Assembly: GCA_030432695.1 (NCBI GenBank)
Contig: JAUILN010000001.1
Coordinates: 248,001 to 312,000, forward strand
DNA: 64,000 bases
Reading direction: 5' to 3'
Origin: a bacterium
GTDB taxonomy: Bacteria > Planctomycetota > UBA1135 > UBA2386
The translations under genes were made by a program, and so were the position numbers. A model generated the notes under the pieces. The model ran no database searches. It was not told the DNA's origin and saw only the letters and a program-made list of their open reading frames with translations. Positions 9,119 to 17,957 of this stretch are shown here, piece after piece. Numbering within the stretch: position 1 is the first letter of the stretch; each line of letters starts with the position of its first letter.

Positions 9119-9511
9119 TCCAGGGTGCCGGCTCGGGGTCGGGCTCGCGGTGCGGCGAGAGGACGGCGGTGACCGGTTGGGAGGCCGGGTCATCGGAGAC
9201 CATTCCGCCCAGCACGCGCCCTCGCGCCCAGGATCTCGCCGCACGGTACTCTTCGGTGCGCAGGCTCGCCGAATCCACCGATCCGGCGGCGTTTCGCGGC
9301 TTCGACCTGAACACGATCGCGAGCACTGGCTCGGAACGTGTCCCGTGACCCGACCTCCTGGGTGGCGATTCCATCCCTGCCTGCTGCTAATCTGCCAAGC
9401 CCGTTCGGTCGGTAGCTGTTGCTGTCCCACGACACCCTTCGGGCGGGCTCGTTCGCTGTCGCGACCGCCGGTCCCGAACTCTTGCCTCACGCCCTCGCGG
9501 GCCAGACCAAC
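9119..9511. other. 393-nt pyrH-frr intergenic region with a possible promoter
   Basis: No gene is supported. TAATCT at 9388-9393 (context GCTGCTAATCTGCC) matches the TAnnnT box seen before many genes here and would give frr a leader of roughly 110 nt. Elsewhere only weak dyad sequence, such as CGCAC...GGTGCG around 9240-9261, was noticed. Confidence 0.45.
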
Positions 9512-10078
9512 ATGGACGACACCACCCAGCTGATCCTCGCGGAGTTCGAGGACCGGGCCGAGAAGTCGGTCGACCACCTCTCCAGCACGCTGTCGAGCAT
9601 CCGGACCGGTCGTGCGTCTCCCGCGCTGATCGACACCCTGCGTGTCGACGCCTACGGCGCCTCCACCCCGCTGAACCAGCTGGCCTCGATCTCGGTGCCC
9701 GAGCCGCGGCAGCTCACGGTGAAGCCGTTCGACCCGTCGATCCTGAAGGACGTCGAGAAGGCGATCCTGGCGTCGGACCTGGGACTCACGCCTTCGAACG
9801 ACGGCAAGCTGCTGCACCTGACCCTGCCGCCGCTGTCCGAGGAGCAACGCAAGAAGCTCGTGGTGAAGGTCAAGGATCTCGCCGAGACCGCACGGGTGGC
9901 GCTGCGCAACGAGCGCCGCGATGCCAACAAGAAGGGCGACCAGGCGGCGCAGGCCCACGACATCACCGAGGACTTCCACCGAGAACTCAAGGACGCGATC
10001 CAGGCGTCGCTGAAGCGCTTCGAGGCACGGGTCGACGAGATCGTCGCCAAGAAGACCGACGAGATCATGAACGACTGA
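9512..10078 (+). CDS. frr: Ribosome recycling factor
   Basis: Splits post-termination 70S ribosomes together with EF-G. The 188 residues are a full-length RRF. Motifs: the helix with SSIRTGRASPALI, the hinge and domain II region VDAYGASTPLNQLASISVPE, then RQLTVKPFDPSILKDVEKAI and the C-terminal long helix with RRDANKKGD and KKTDEIMND. The start at 9512 (MDDTTQL) was chosen because the upstream extension is not conserved-looking. Last gene of the translation block before the tRNA. Confidence 0.97.
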   Translation: MDDTTQLILAEFEDRAEKSVDHLSSTLSSIRTGRASPALIDTLRVDAYGASTPLNQLASISVPEPRQLTVKPFDPSILKDVEKAILASDLGLTPSNDGKLLHLTLPPLSEEQRKKLVVKVKDLAETARVALRNERRDANKKGDQAAQAHDITEDFHRELKDAIQASLKRFEARVDEIVAKKTDEIMND

Positions 10079-10192
10079 TCGGTGGGAGGCCGGGAGGCTG
10101 GTGGCGTTCGGCGCGTGGAGCACACGTCTCGTCGGACGCGGCGGTGTCCGACCCGGCGTTGCCGTTCCCTTGCGGCGCGGACCCATCCATCC

Positions 10193-10265
10193 GGGGGCGT
10201 AGCTCAGTCGGTAGAGCACCGGATTTTTAATCCGATGGTCCTGGGTTCGAGTCCCAGCGCCCTCA
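10193..10265 (+). tRNA. tRNA-Lys (anticodon UUU)
   Basis: Full cloverleaf. The acceptor GGGGGCG (10193-10199) pairs with CGCCCTC (10258-10264, one G-U), and the discriminator is A. The D arm is GCTC/GAGC. The anticodon loop is TTTTTAA (10224-10230) with anticodon TTT. The T arm CTGGG/CCCAG encloses TTCGAGT. The outermost anticodon-stem pair is a C-A mismatch. The 3' CCA is not encoded. Confidence 0.96.
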
Positions 10266-10299
10266 ATCCTCCTTCCACCACACGGCCGTCGGCCTCGCC

Positions 10300-10575
10300 A
10301 TGACCCTGGATCCGGAATTCCTGAGCATCCTCCGCACTCCGGACAGCAAGCTGCCCGTCGCCCCGCTCGACGAACCGGCATTGGCCCGGCTCAACGAGGC
10401 GCTCGCCGCCGGCTCGATCCGTGATCGGGGTGGGGAGCCGGTCGTGGGGCCGCTCGAGGCGGCGCTCGAGGCGCAGGGCGAGCCGGTGGTCTACCCGATC
10501 CGGGACGGGATCCCCGACCTGCTGGTCGAGCGCGGATTCGTCTGGCCCCCCGATCACCCGACGGCGACGCCGTGA
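10300..10575 (+). CDS. Trm112-like small protein
   Basis: A 91-residue protein of the Trm112/UPF0434 type: N-terminal LDPEFLSILRTPDSKLPV, central NEALAAGSIRDRGGEPV, and C-terminal VVYPIRDGIPDLLVERGF. In eukaryotes and archaea Trm112 is a partner subunit that stabilises several RNA and protein methyltransferases; the role of bacterial members is less certain. The usual zinc Cys after ILR (ILRCPxSK) is Thr here, and no other Cys is present, so this copy probably does not bind zinc. It starts 35 nt after the tRNA. Confidence 0.8.
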   Translation: MTLDPEFLSILRTPDSKLPVAPLDEPALARLNEALAAGSIRDRGGEPVVGPLEAALEAQGEPVVYPIRDGIPDLLVERGFVWPPDHPTATP

Positions 10576-10673
10576 AGGGTGTCGGTGCCACGCGGCGACC
10601 CGGTGGGTGTGATTTCCTGGGACCGGATCGGGATCGTCGTCCGGTAGACCCTCGATCGGCGCGGCATTTCGGC

Positions 10674-10679
10674 TAACCT
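10674..10679 (+). promoter_or_regulatory. Possible -10 box for the SurA/PpiD-like gene
   Basis: TAACCT in the context CGGCTAACCTACTGC, about 100 nt upstream of the ATG at 10783, in an otherwise very G+C-rich stretch. It resembles the other TAnnnT boxes in the window. No TTGACA-like -35 is visible. Confidence 0.35.
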
Positions 10680-10782
10680 ACTGCGCCTTCCAACTCTGCC
10701 GTGGCGCGTCGGTGCACGCTGCCGGCGGCCGGCGTAGGTATGCGTCGGCCTCGAGTCGGGCCAGCATCCGACCAGGCTCCGA

Positions 10783-13167
10783 ATGGAATTCTTCCGAAAG
10801 TATCAGCGGCTGATCCTCTACTCGGCCGGCATCTTCGCGCTGGTCACGTTCTCCGCGACCGGCTCGATCCTTGGTTTCATCGACAGCGTCTTCCAGACCC
10901 GGGCTCCGTTGCCGGTGATGGAGATCCGGGGTCGGGAGGTCGAGGTCCAGCCGATCGACAACGAGTTCGCGGCACGGATCGTCCGCTGGGAGTCCTCCGC
11001 GCAGGATCCGACCCTGGTGTTGCCGAACGTGCTCGACGGACGCGGCGACGACAGCCGGGTCGAGGTCTACGCGGCGCTGCGCCGGATCGCGCTCGAGTAT
11101 GGCATCGAGGTCTCCGACCAGGAGGTCGACAAGGCCATCGAACAGGGCGTGCAGATCATGGCGCAGGTCGACACGCAGGTGACCGACCCGACTGCGTTGG
11201 CCCTGCGCCTCGGTTTCGCGTCGCTGCCGGCCTACCGCGAGGTGGTCCGCGAAGCGATGCGGATCGGCAGCCTGGTGCGGCTCGAGTCGCTCGCGGTCGA
11301 CACGTCCGACGCGGCGCTGGTGCAGAAGCTCGTTGCTGACATGGAGAAGATCGTGGTGAAGGCCGCGGTCGTCGACGCCGAGGCGATGCAGGAGGCGATG
11401 GAGGCCGACGAGGACGCGTTGTCCGACGACGACCTGGTCGCGTGGCTCGAAGACCTCGAGACGTTCGAGAAGAGCGCCTTCGTCGATCCGGACCGCTATC
11501 GCGTCCAGGCGGCCTACCTGCTGCTCGGCGACGACTTCGATCCGGAGAGCTTCGCTGCAGAGCTCGAGGACTCCGAGTTCTCCGACGAGGAGGTCGAGCA
11601 GTTCTACACCCGGCAGCGATTCCGCCTCTACCAGAAGCCGAAGGCCGACAAGGCCGAGGACGGTGAGGAGAAGGACGGCGAGCCCGAAGACGGCGAGCAG
11701 AACGACGGCGAGCAGAACGACGACGCGCAGAACGACGGCGAGTCGGAGGACCCTGTCGAAGAGAAGCAGGATCCCGAGGTTCCGGAGTATCTCGAGCTCG
11801 ACGACGCCCTGAAGGCGCGGATCCGTAGCCGTCTGCAGGCCGAGCGGATCGTCAACAAGCTGTGGGAGACGGTGCGCGAGCGGCTCGAGTCGTTCGTCGA
11901 GGCCGAGCGCGACGCGCTGTCGGCTGCCGAGGGCCCGGTCGCCGAAGCGGCGATCGCGGTCGACGAGGCCCGCATCCTCGCCGAGGCGGAGGATGCCGAC
12001 GACGCCGCCAAGGCCGTCCTCGAAGCTGCCGAGGCGGCGCTGGAGTCCGCGGAGGCCGCGAAGACCGCCGCCGAGGAGGCTCTGGTCGCCAAGCGAGCAG
12101 ACTTCCCGCTCGAGGCGGTCTGGACGGAACTCGCTGCGGGCCGTCCCGGCCTCGGGGTGGTCTCGTCCGGTGAGGAGCCGAAGCTCTCGCAGGACCTGAA
12201 GGACATCGACGTCGTCGGTCCCTGGGAGGCGTCGTCGTCCGTCGTCGCGCTCAGCGACGAGCGGCCGCTGTCGACCCAGATCCAGCACACGCCTCCGGCG
12301 GTGTTCCAGTTGCGGCTCCAGGAGCGGATCGAGAGTCCGCTGAAGCCACTCGACGACATCCGCGAAGACGCGCGGACCCGCTACTTCAGCGAGCAGGCCG
12401 ACGAGCGAGCCGAAGAGATCGCCAAGGCCTTCAAGGAGACCCTCGAGGAACTCGCGAAGGCCAAGATCGCCGACGAGATCGCCGATCTCGAGGGCAAGCG
12501 CGATACGGATCTGGAGGAGAAGCTCGCCGAGTGGCGGACGACCGTTCAGGAGCGCCTCGACAGCGCTCGGGAGCGCCTCGCGGAACTCAAGCAGTCCCGC
12601 GGTGATGCCGCGCGCGTCACCGTCGCCGCACAGCAGCGCGTCGACGACCTCGCCGCGCAGCTTGCCGCCGAGGAGGCGCGCCGCGAGGAGATCCTCGCCG
12701 AGTTGCAGGCCGAACTCGACGAGACGGTCGAGGAGAAGACCCGCGAGCAGTTCGCCGGGGTCTTCGATGAGGCCGTGGCCGCGCACGAGGGCGTGAAGCT
12801 CGAAGTGGTCGGGCCGCTGCCGCGAGACCTCAGCTCCGGCGGCTACGGGGCGCATCGTGAGTCCTATCCGAAGGCGGTCCGCTACCTGTTCTTCGGGGGC
12901 CGGGTCACCGACCTCGACGAAGGGGACGTGGTCGAGATGGAGCAGGACTTCGCGGAGCGGGCCTGGGTCGGCGGCATCGTCACCGGAGTCGAGCCGGGAT
13001 CGCTGGCCGACGTGACGCGCCGTCAGGTGCTGTCGCTGCGCCAGCAGCAGGCTTCTCAGCGCCGTCTGACCGGCGTGCGCCAGTCCTACTCACTCGAAGC
13101 CCTCACCGAGCGCTTCGGCTGGCGTCGTCCGACCGAGGTCGTGACGCCGGTCGACGGCGAAGAGTGA
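10783..13167 (+). CDS. Membrane-anchored SurA/PpiD-like periplasmic chaperone
   Basis: Probable periplasmic folding factor. The 794 residues begin with a PpiD-like anchor: short basic N-terminus FFRKYQRLI, then one hydrophobic segment (about 12-34). The region 55-180 resembles a SurA/PpiD N-terminal chaperone domain: ALRRIALEYGIEVSDQEV, then FASLPAYREVVREAM. An acidic linker near 288-330 consists of Asp-Gly-Glu/Gln-Asn repeats (DGEQNDGEQNDDAQNDGE). Long Ala/Glu-rich helical and coiled-coil stretches follow (380-440 and 545-680). The parvulin PPIase domain expected in PpiD was not recognised, so it may be chaperone-only. It is monocistronic and converges on sodB. Confidence 0.65.
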   Translation: MEFFRKYQRLILYSAGIFALVTFSATGSILGFIDSVFQTRAPLPVMEIRGREVEVQPIDNEFAARIVRWESSAQDPTLVLPNVLDGRGDDSRVEVYAALRRIALEYGIEVSDQEVDKAIEQGVQIMAQVDTQVTDPTALALRLGFASLPAYREVVREAMRIGSLVRLESLAVDTSDAALVQKLVADMEKIVVKAAVVDAEAMQEAMEADEDALSDDDLVAWLEDLETFEKSAFVDPDRYRVQAAYLLLGDDFDPESFAAELEDSEFSDEEVEQFYTRQRFRLYQKPKADKAEDGEEKDGEPEDGEQNDGEQNDDAQNDGESEDPVEEKQDPEVPEYLELDDALKARIRSRLQAERIVNKLWETVRERLESFVEAERDALSAAEGPVAEAAIAVDEARILAEAEDADDAAKAVLEAAEAALESAEAAKTAAEEALVAKRADFPLEAVWTELAAGRPGLGVVSSGEEPKLSQDLKDIDVVGPWEASSSVVALSDERPLSTQIQHTPPAVFQLRLQERIESPLKPLDDIREDARTRYFSEQADERAEEIAKAFKETLEELAKAKIADEIADLEGKRDTDLEEKLAEWRTTVQERLDSARERLAELKQSRGDAARVTVAAQQRVDDLAAQLAAEEARREEILAELQAELDETVEEKTREQFAGVFDEAVAAHEGVKLEVVGPLPRDLSSGGYGAHRESYPKAVRYLFFGGRVTDLDEGDVVEMEQDFAERAWVGGIVTGVEPGSLADVTRRQVLSLRQQQASQRRLTGVRQSYSLEALTERFGWRRPTEVVTPVDGEE

Positions 13168-13235
13168 GCCGCGCAGGACCGCGCGCGTGCCGTCGATCGG
13201 GCGGCGCCCTACCGATTGGGCTGCGCGCTGCGCTC

Positions 13236-13258
13236 GCGGGTTCGCCTCGCGAACCCGC
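13236..13258. terminator. Stem-loop between convergent chaperone gene and sodB
   Basis: Perfect 9-bp stem GCGGGTTCG/CGAACCCGC (13236-13244 and 13250-13258) with a 5-nt loop. It lies between two genes transcribed toward each other, so it could terminate both. There is no T tract on either side, so it is not a classical intrinsic terminator. Confidence 0.5.
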
Positions 13259-13291
13259 AGCAGGTCGACCGTCTGCGGCCGGCCCAGTCGA

Positions 13292-13873
13292 TCAGCCCAG
13301 GTTCTGGTTCGCGAAGTCCCAGTTCACCAGCTCCCACCACTTCTCGAGGTAGGCTGGGCGGGCGTTGCGGTAGTCGATGTAGTACGCGTGCTCCCAGACG
13401 TCGCAGGTCAGGATCGGCGTCTTCGTCGCGTCGGTCAGCGGCGTGCGCGCGTTCGAGGTCGACTCGACCGCGAGCTTGCCGTCCGCGCCCTTGACCAGCC
13501 ACGCCCAACCGCTGCCGAAGGTGCCGACCGCGGTCGAGGTAAACTTCTTCTTGAAGTCCTCGAACGAGCCGAAGCTCGCATCGATCGCCTCGGCGATCTT
13601 GCCGCTCGGCGCGCCGCCCGCGTTCGGGGCCATGCTGTTCCAGTAGAAGGTGTGGTTCCAGACCTGCGCGGCCTGGTTGAACAGTCCACCCGAGGCCTTG
13701 CGGATGATGTCCTCGAGGGACATCTCGGCGAACTCGGTGCCTTGGATCAGCTCGTTGAGCTTGGTGACGTAGGCGTTGTGGTGCTTGCCGTGGTGGAATT
13801 CGAGGGTCTCGGCCGAGATGTGGGGGGCGAGAGCGTCCTTCGAGTAGGGGAGCTCAGGGAGCGTGAATGCCAT
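13292..13873 (-). CDS. sodB: Fe/Mn superoxide dismutase
   Basis: Converts superoxide to hydrogen peroxide and oxygen. The 193 residues are typical. Metal ligands are visible: His in [13 protein letters not shown], His in [11 protein letters not shown], and Asp and His in [26 protein letters not shown] and FGSGWAWLV are family hallmarks. Fe versus Mn preference cannot be fixed by eye; Fe-type (SodB) is likelier. TACCCT on the minus strand around 13940 could be its -10 box, about 60 nt upstream. No signal peptide, so cytoplasmic. Confidence 0.95.
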   Translation of the reverse strand: MAFTLPELPYSKDALAPHISAETLEFHHGKHHNAYVTKLNELIQGTEFAEMSLEDIIRKASGGLFNQAAQVWNHTFYWNSMAPNAGGAPSGKIAEAIDASFGSFEDFKKKFTSTAVGTFGSGWAWLVKGADGKLAVESTSNARTPLTDATKTPILTCDVWEHAYYIDYRNARPAYLEKWWELVNWDFANQNLG

Positions 13874-14051
13874 GTCTTCGTGAGGTGGTCGTGGGGTAGA
13901 GGCTCCATCCGGCCGCGCAGATGCCGCTGACCGGAGGGTATGCAATGTGGGACGAGTTGCCCGATCCTGCAAAGCATGCCGGACGATCGCCGAGGAAAAA
14001 CCGAGGTCTGCTGTATGGCTGCCCCGAGCCGTGTCGTGGCGCGCGCCGGAC

Positions 14052-14489
14052 TCACTCGGCGTCGCCCCGCGGGCCTCGCTGCGAGGGGGTCCCACGGACC
14101 GAGCAACTTCCCTCGGGATCGCACCGGCGGCCCAGCAGGCGTCCCAGCGGCACGCGGTAGCGGGCGAACAGGCGGTATGCCAGGTCCGCGAGCCCCCGCA
14201 GGACCGGCCAGCGGGTCGGCGCCAGGAGGTAGCCCAGGCCGACCGCTGTCCACGCCCGCCGCATCGACTCCATACCGACCGTGTGGGTCCCATCGGCGAG
14301 CCGGCCGTGGAGTTCCGCGTGCACCCGGTCCGGGTCCAAGCCATGGGAAAGGGCGTCGAATCCGGGATCGGCGATGTCGACCGTGCACAGCCGTCCCGCC
14401 CGGTTGCGTCGCTGCAGCCAGGCGACCTCGCGCCGGCACAGCGGGCAGGCGCTATCGAAGAACAGCGTGAACTCGGGTGCGTCGGTCAC
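14052..14489 (-). CDS. DCC-family (DUF393) thiol-disulfide oxidoreductase-like protein
   Basis: A 145-residue protein with the DCC family start: [19 protein letters not shown], where CPLC is the thioredoxin-like CxxC near residues 14-17. [15 protein letters not shown] and [20 protein letters not shown] follow in the expected order, and RLLGRRC lies near the end. Substrate unknown. The GTG start at 14489 keeps it clear of the methyltransferase gene ending at 14537; longer frames would overlap that gene. Last member of the minus-strand glycan-type cluster. Confidence 0.8.
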   Translation of the reverse strand: MTDAPEFTLFFDSACPLCRREVAWLQRRNRAGRLCTVDIADPGFDALSHGLDPDRVHAELHGRLADGTHTVGMESMRRAWTAVGLGYLLAPTRWPVLRGLADLAYRLFARYRVPLGRLLGRRCDPEGSCSVRGTPSQRGPRGDAE

Positions 14490-14536
14490 CTTCGCGGGAT
14501 CGCGGCGGACGCGGTCCCGGATGCACCCGCGTCCCC

Positions 14537-15316
14537 TCAGTTCGTCCCGGGTCCGCCGGCGGTGGCCATCGCGATCAGCGAGTGGCCGAATGGGAACTCG
14601 GTGTGGCGCAGCAGCAGTCGCTCGCTGCCCATGAACCAGGCGAACAGGTCGTTGATCGGCTTGTTGAACTGGTGGCTGAGGTTGGTCTGCTCGTCGGGCA
14701 GGCCCACCAGCCACTCCTTGGCCTTCAGCACCAGCACGGCGGGCAGGATCAGCGGGAACAGGAGCGCGTTGAAGTAGGTCAGCTTCTTGGGCCGGAACCC
14801 GGCGCCGACCAGCTTCTCGCGCATCTCGCCGCGCGTGTAGCGGCGCTGGTGGTGCACGAGCCGGTCGTTCTGGCTGTAGAGGAACTGGTAGGCCGGCACC
14901 GAGACGAACAGCAGGCCGCCCGGTCGCAGGATGCGTCGCACCTCGGCCAGCACCTCGCGGTCGTTGGGGATGTGCTCGATCGCGTCGAACATCGCGACCA
15001 TGTCGAAGCTCCCGTCGGCGAATGGCAGCTCCAGGCCCGAGCCGGTCACCACCCGATCGAAGCCCCGGCGCCGGCAGTAGCTCATCGCGTCGTGCGCGAT
15101 GTCCATCGCGTGCACGCGGCCGTAGCGCGACAGCGGTTCGAGCATGCCGCCCGGACCGCAGCCGATCTCCAGGATGTCGCGGTCGGGCGTCGACGCCTGG
15201 GCCGGCGTGACTCCGAGGGCTCGGTCGAGCAGGTCGAAGAAGATCCGGCGGCGGCCGCGGAACCAGAAGTGCCGCTTCTCGAGTTCCGCGAACTGGTCGT
15301 AGACCGAGGCTTCCAT
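14537..15316 (-). CDS. Class I SAM-dependent methyltransferase
   Basis: A 259-residue methyltransferase. The SAM-binding motif I is ILEIGCGPGGMLEPL (about residues 48-62), and the acidic loop and post-I region read VHAMDIAHDAMSY. Motif II/III is SFDMVAMFDAIEHIPNDREVL and RILRPGGLLFVSVPAY. A C-terminal hydrophobic stretch (LLFPLILPAVLVL) suggests membrane association. It begins 20 nt after the stop of another methyltransferase and belongs to the same transcript. The substrate is probably a lipid-linked or surface-glycan intermediate, judged only from its neighbours. Confidence 0.8.
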   Translation of the reverse strand: MEASVYDQFAELEKRHFWFRGRRRIFFDLLDRALGVTPAQASTPDRDILEIGCGPGGMLEPLSRYGRVHAMDIAHDAMSYCRRRGFDRVVTGSGLELPFADGSFDMVAMFDAIEHIPNDREVLAEVRRILRPGGLLFVSVPAYQFLYSQNDRLVHHQRRYTRGEMREKLVGAGFRPKKLTYFNALLFPLILPAVLVLKAKEWLVGLPDEQTNLSHQFNKPINDLFAWFMGSERLLLRHTEFPFGHSLIAMATAGGPGTN

Positions 15317-15336
15317 GGGCGCGGTCGGGGCTCCGG

Positions 15337-16308
15337 TCAGTCGGTGGGGCTGCCCGGCTTCGGCTTCGCGACGACCACCATCTCGTCGTGGAAGTTGAGG
15401 TAGACGCTGGAGCGCCGGAACAGGGTCAGGGGCTTCAGGGCGAGACTGGCGAGGCCGTTGAGGCGGGCTGCGCGTTCGGCGATGAACGCGAACGACACGT
15501 ACTTGCCGCCGAACGAGCTGGTCAGTTTCTCGACCGTGAAACCGGCCTGGTCGAGCACCTCACGCACCGTCTTCGGATTGAAGTGGTAGATGTGCTCCTC
15601 GTGCTTGAAGTGGTGCCACTTCGGGCCCAGCATCCGCGCGAACCGGCTGTCGACGTTCTGGGTCTCGATCAGCAGGTGGCCGCCGGGCTTCAGCATCGCC
15701 CGGGCCTGCCGGAGGATCTCCTGCGGGTCGGCGACGTGCTCGATCACGTCCCACATCGTCACCAGGTCGAAGCTGCCTTTCGCGTAGCCCTCGCGGTCCT
15801 CCGGCACGCTGTCCAGGGTGCCGACCCAGACCCGGTCCTCGCCGAGGTCGCGGATCGCCTCCTGCGCGATCGCCTGGCTGAGTTCCACGCCGCGGACGTC
15901 GTGGCCGTGCTCGCGCATCACCCGGAGGAAGAACCCGGCCGCGCAGCCGACGTCGAGGATCCGCGCCTTCGCGGGCAGGTACTGCCGCACCAGCCGGGTG
16001 CGGCGGCGGAACGTCTTCAGGTACAGCTCCGACTCGCTGGCGTAGTCGGCGTAGCCCTTGGTCTTGGGGCTGTCGCTGCGCCAGTAGTCCTCGTTGTAGA
16101 CGTCGTGCAGCGCCTCGTCGCTCCAGCGCGGAGTCACGAAGACCAACTGGCAGTCCGCGCAGCGCAGCACCTTGTAGGGCGGCTCCTCGAACTCGAGCGT
16201 GGACTCGGCCGAGCCGCACAGCTGACAGCGGGTGATCTCGATGCGGCGCGGGTCGGCAGCCTGGCGGGTTCCGCTGGTCGACGGGTCGGTGCTCGCGCCC
16301 GTGCTCAA
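15337..16308 (-). CDS. Zinc-ribbon class I SAM-dependent methyltransferase
   Basis: A 323-residue protein with an N-terminal four-Cys module (CQLCG near 26-30, CADCQLVF near 51-58), then a Rossmann methyltransferase: ILDVGCAAGFFLRVM, FDLVTMWDVIEHVADP and AMLKPGGHLLIETQNV. This architecture is common in polysaccharide and O-antigen clusters. The TTG at 16308 overlaps the stop of the oxidoreductase gene (TTGA) and is preceded by AGGAG at suitable spacing, so it is translationally coupled. A longer frame upstream lies inside the oxidoreductase gene and was not used. Confidence 0.8.
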   Translation of the reverse strand: MSTGASTDPSTSGTRQAADPRRIEITRCQLCGSAESTLEFEEPPYKVLRCADCQLVFVTPRWSDEALHDVYNEDYWRSDSPKTKGYADYASESELYLKTFRRRTRLVRQYLPAKARILDVGCAAGFFLRVMREHGHDVRGVELSQAIAQEAIRDLGEDRVWVGTLDSVPEDREGYAKGSFDLVTMWDVIEHVADPQEILRQARAMLKPGGHLLIETQNVDSRFARMLGPKWHHFKHEEHIYHFNPKTVREVLDQAGFTVEKLTSSFGGKYVSFAFIAERAARLNGLASLALKPLTLFRRSSVYLNFHDEMVVVAKPKPGSPTD

Positions 16309-17732
16309 CCGAAGTACTCCTGACCGGTCGCGACCGCTGCGTGACCGGTCTCTTCGCCGGTGCAGAGTTCCTGGCCGAGCTTCCGCCCCATCTCCACGGA
16401 CTGGTCCATGTTGTTGTAGCGGAAGTTGCCCTGGCGGCCGGTGGTCTTCAGGTTGGTGAGCCCGGAGACGTACTCGATCACCGGCTGCAGGTGCTTCTTG
16501 TACTCCAGGTCGTAGACCGGGTAGGCGAACGGGATCTTGCGGATCGTCGCGCCGAGGACCTCGCCCTTGCCGATCAGTCCGACCGACATCAGGTCCTTCT
16601 CGGCCAGCTCGATCAACTTGTCCTTGCTGGCCCGCCAGATCTCGTCGCCGCGGCGGCAGGTGATCTCCGCGCAGATCAGCGTCTTGTCCTTCGGCGCGCA
16701 GTAGGGACTGAAGTTCTTGAACTCGGAGATCCGGTGCACGGTGAGGTGCTTCTCCGGCAGGTAGACCCAGCTGTCGGGACTGACCTGCGGCCGGTTGAGC
16801 TTCAGGTAGACGAACACGATCGCGACGTATTCGAGCGAGTCGGCGGCCTTGATCACCGACTCCGGCGCCTTCGGTGCGAGGCACTTGGCCAGCGCGGTCA
16901 CCGGGATCGTGTTGACGTATTCGTCGGCCTCGATCACCTGCCGCTCGTGCTTGCCGTATTCGATGCCGGTGACATGCATGCCGTCGCGGTGGATCTTCAC
17001 CGCCGGCGCGTTGGTCAAGACGCGCGAGCCGGTGCCCGACTCCTCGATGCGGCGGGCGTAGCCGCGCGGCAGCTCGCCGATGCCGCCGTACTTCGGGTAG
17101 ATGAACTCGGTGACCAGCGTCCGCGGCGTCTCGCCCTTCTTGGGCTTGGCCATCGTCTTCTTGATGGTGTCCCAGAGGCTCAGCAGCGTGATGCGCTGGC
17201 TGGCCCAGTCGGCCGAGATCTGGCTCGGCGACATCTTCCAGGCCTTCTCGGTGTACTGGCCGAAGAAGATCTTGTAGAGCGTCCGGCCGAAGCGGCGGGT
17301 GGTCCAGCTCTCGAAGCTCACGTCGTCGTACTTCCGGAGCTTGGTCGAGTCGAGGAAGCGCACCCAGGCGTAGTCCAGCAGCGCCTTCACGAGCAGCCAG
17401 CGCGGCATGCTGGTCAGCACGTTCTTCATGACCAACGGGTAGTCGAAGAACTTGTTGAACAGCACGATCCGCGACAGGCGCTGGGCGGTGACCACGTTGT
17501 CGCCGAGGATGTCGCGCACGTGCCCGATGAGGTTCGCGTCCTGGCTGTGGAAGCGGTGCGGACCGAAGTCCTGGGTCCAGTACTCCTCGCCGTCCTCGAT
17601 GAACGAGGAGGCCATGCCGCCCACGTGGGGCTCGCGCTCGAGGACGGTGACCCGGTGGCCACACTGGACCAGTTCGTACCCACAGGAGAGTCCGGCCAGA
17701 CCTCCGCCGAGGATGACGACGTGCTTGCTCAT
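16305..17732 (-). CDS. FAD-dependent amine oxidoreductase / UDP-galactopyranose-mutase-like protein
   Basis: A 475-residue flavoprotein. The N-terminal FAD-binding motif is VVILGGGLAGLSCGYEL, followed by VTVLEREPHVGGMASS. Internal motifs TLYKIFFGQYTEKAWKM and SADWASQRITLLSLW, and the C-terminal GRQGNFRYNNMDQSVEMG (FAD pyrophosphate region), match NAD(P)/FAD proteins that sit in sugar and cell-surface clusters and are distantly related to UDP-galactopyranose mutase and protoporphyrinogen oxidase. The ATG at 17732 directly precedes the Rossmann strand; an upstream ATG adds an unrelated Arg/Pro-rich stretch. Its stop overlaps the next methyltransferase start. Confidence 0.8.
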   Translation of the reverse strand: MSKHVVILGGGLAGLSCGYELVQCGHRVTVLEREPHVGGMASSFIEDGEEYWTQDFGPHRFHSQDANLIGHVRDILGDNVVTAQRLSRIVLFNKFFDYPLVMKNVLTSMPRWLLVKALLDYAWVRFLDSTKLRKYDDVSFESWTTRRFGRTLYKIFFGQYTEKAWKMSPSQISADWASQRITLLSLWDTIKKTMAKPKKGETPRTLVTEFIYPKYGGIGELPRGYARRIEESGTGSRVLTNAPAVKIHRDGMHVTGIEYGKHERQVIEADEYVNTIPVTALAKCLAPKAPESVIKAADSLEYVAIVFVYLKLNRPQVSPDSWVYLPEKHLTVHRISEFKNFSPYCAPKDKTLICAEITCRRGDEIWRASKDKLIELAEKDLMSVGLIGKGEVLGATIRKIPFAYPVYDLEYKKHLQPVIEYVSGLTNLKTTGRQGNFRYNNMDQSVEMGRKLGQELCTGEETGHAAVATGQEYFG

Positions 17733-17957
17733 TGCGTTGGTTGTCCGATCCGAGGTGCTCGTCCCGGTGGGGCGACCCGCTCGGGCCGGTCCGGGACGAC
17801 CGTCGGGCGACGATCGCTCCGGGAGGAACACCTCGAAGGCGCCGGGGACCGTCGCGACGACCTGCCGCGAACCGCATGCCGGCGGCCGTGCCGGAGTCAT
17901 CGACACGGAGGCGTTCCCGACACGAGCGGAGGCCGTCTCGATCCGGGGCGGAGGAGT

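Noticed and set aside
10193..10265. tRNA-Lys as an attachment site of an integrated element
   Set aside because: No integrase and no repeat of the tRNA 3' end were seen nearby; the flanking genes are housekeeping.
17733..17906. Earlier ATG at 17906 for the FAD oxidoreductase
   Set aside because: It would add 58 Arg/Pro-rich residues ahead of the FAD-binding strand; the ATG at 17732 matches the family start.
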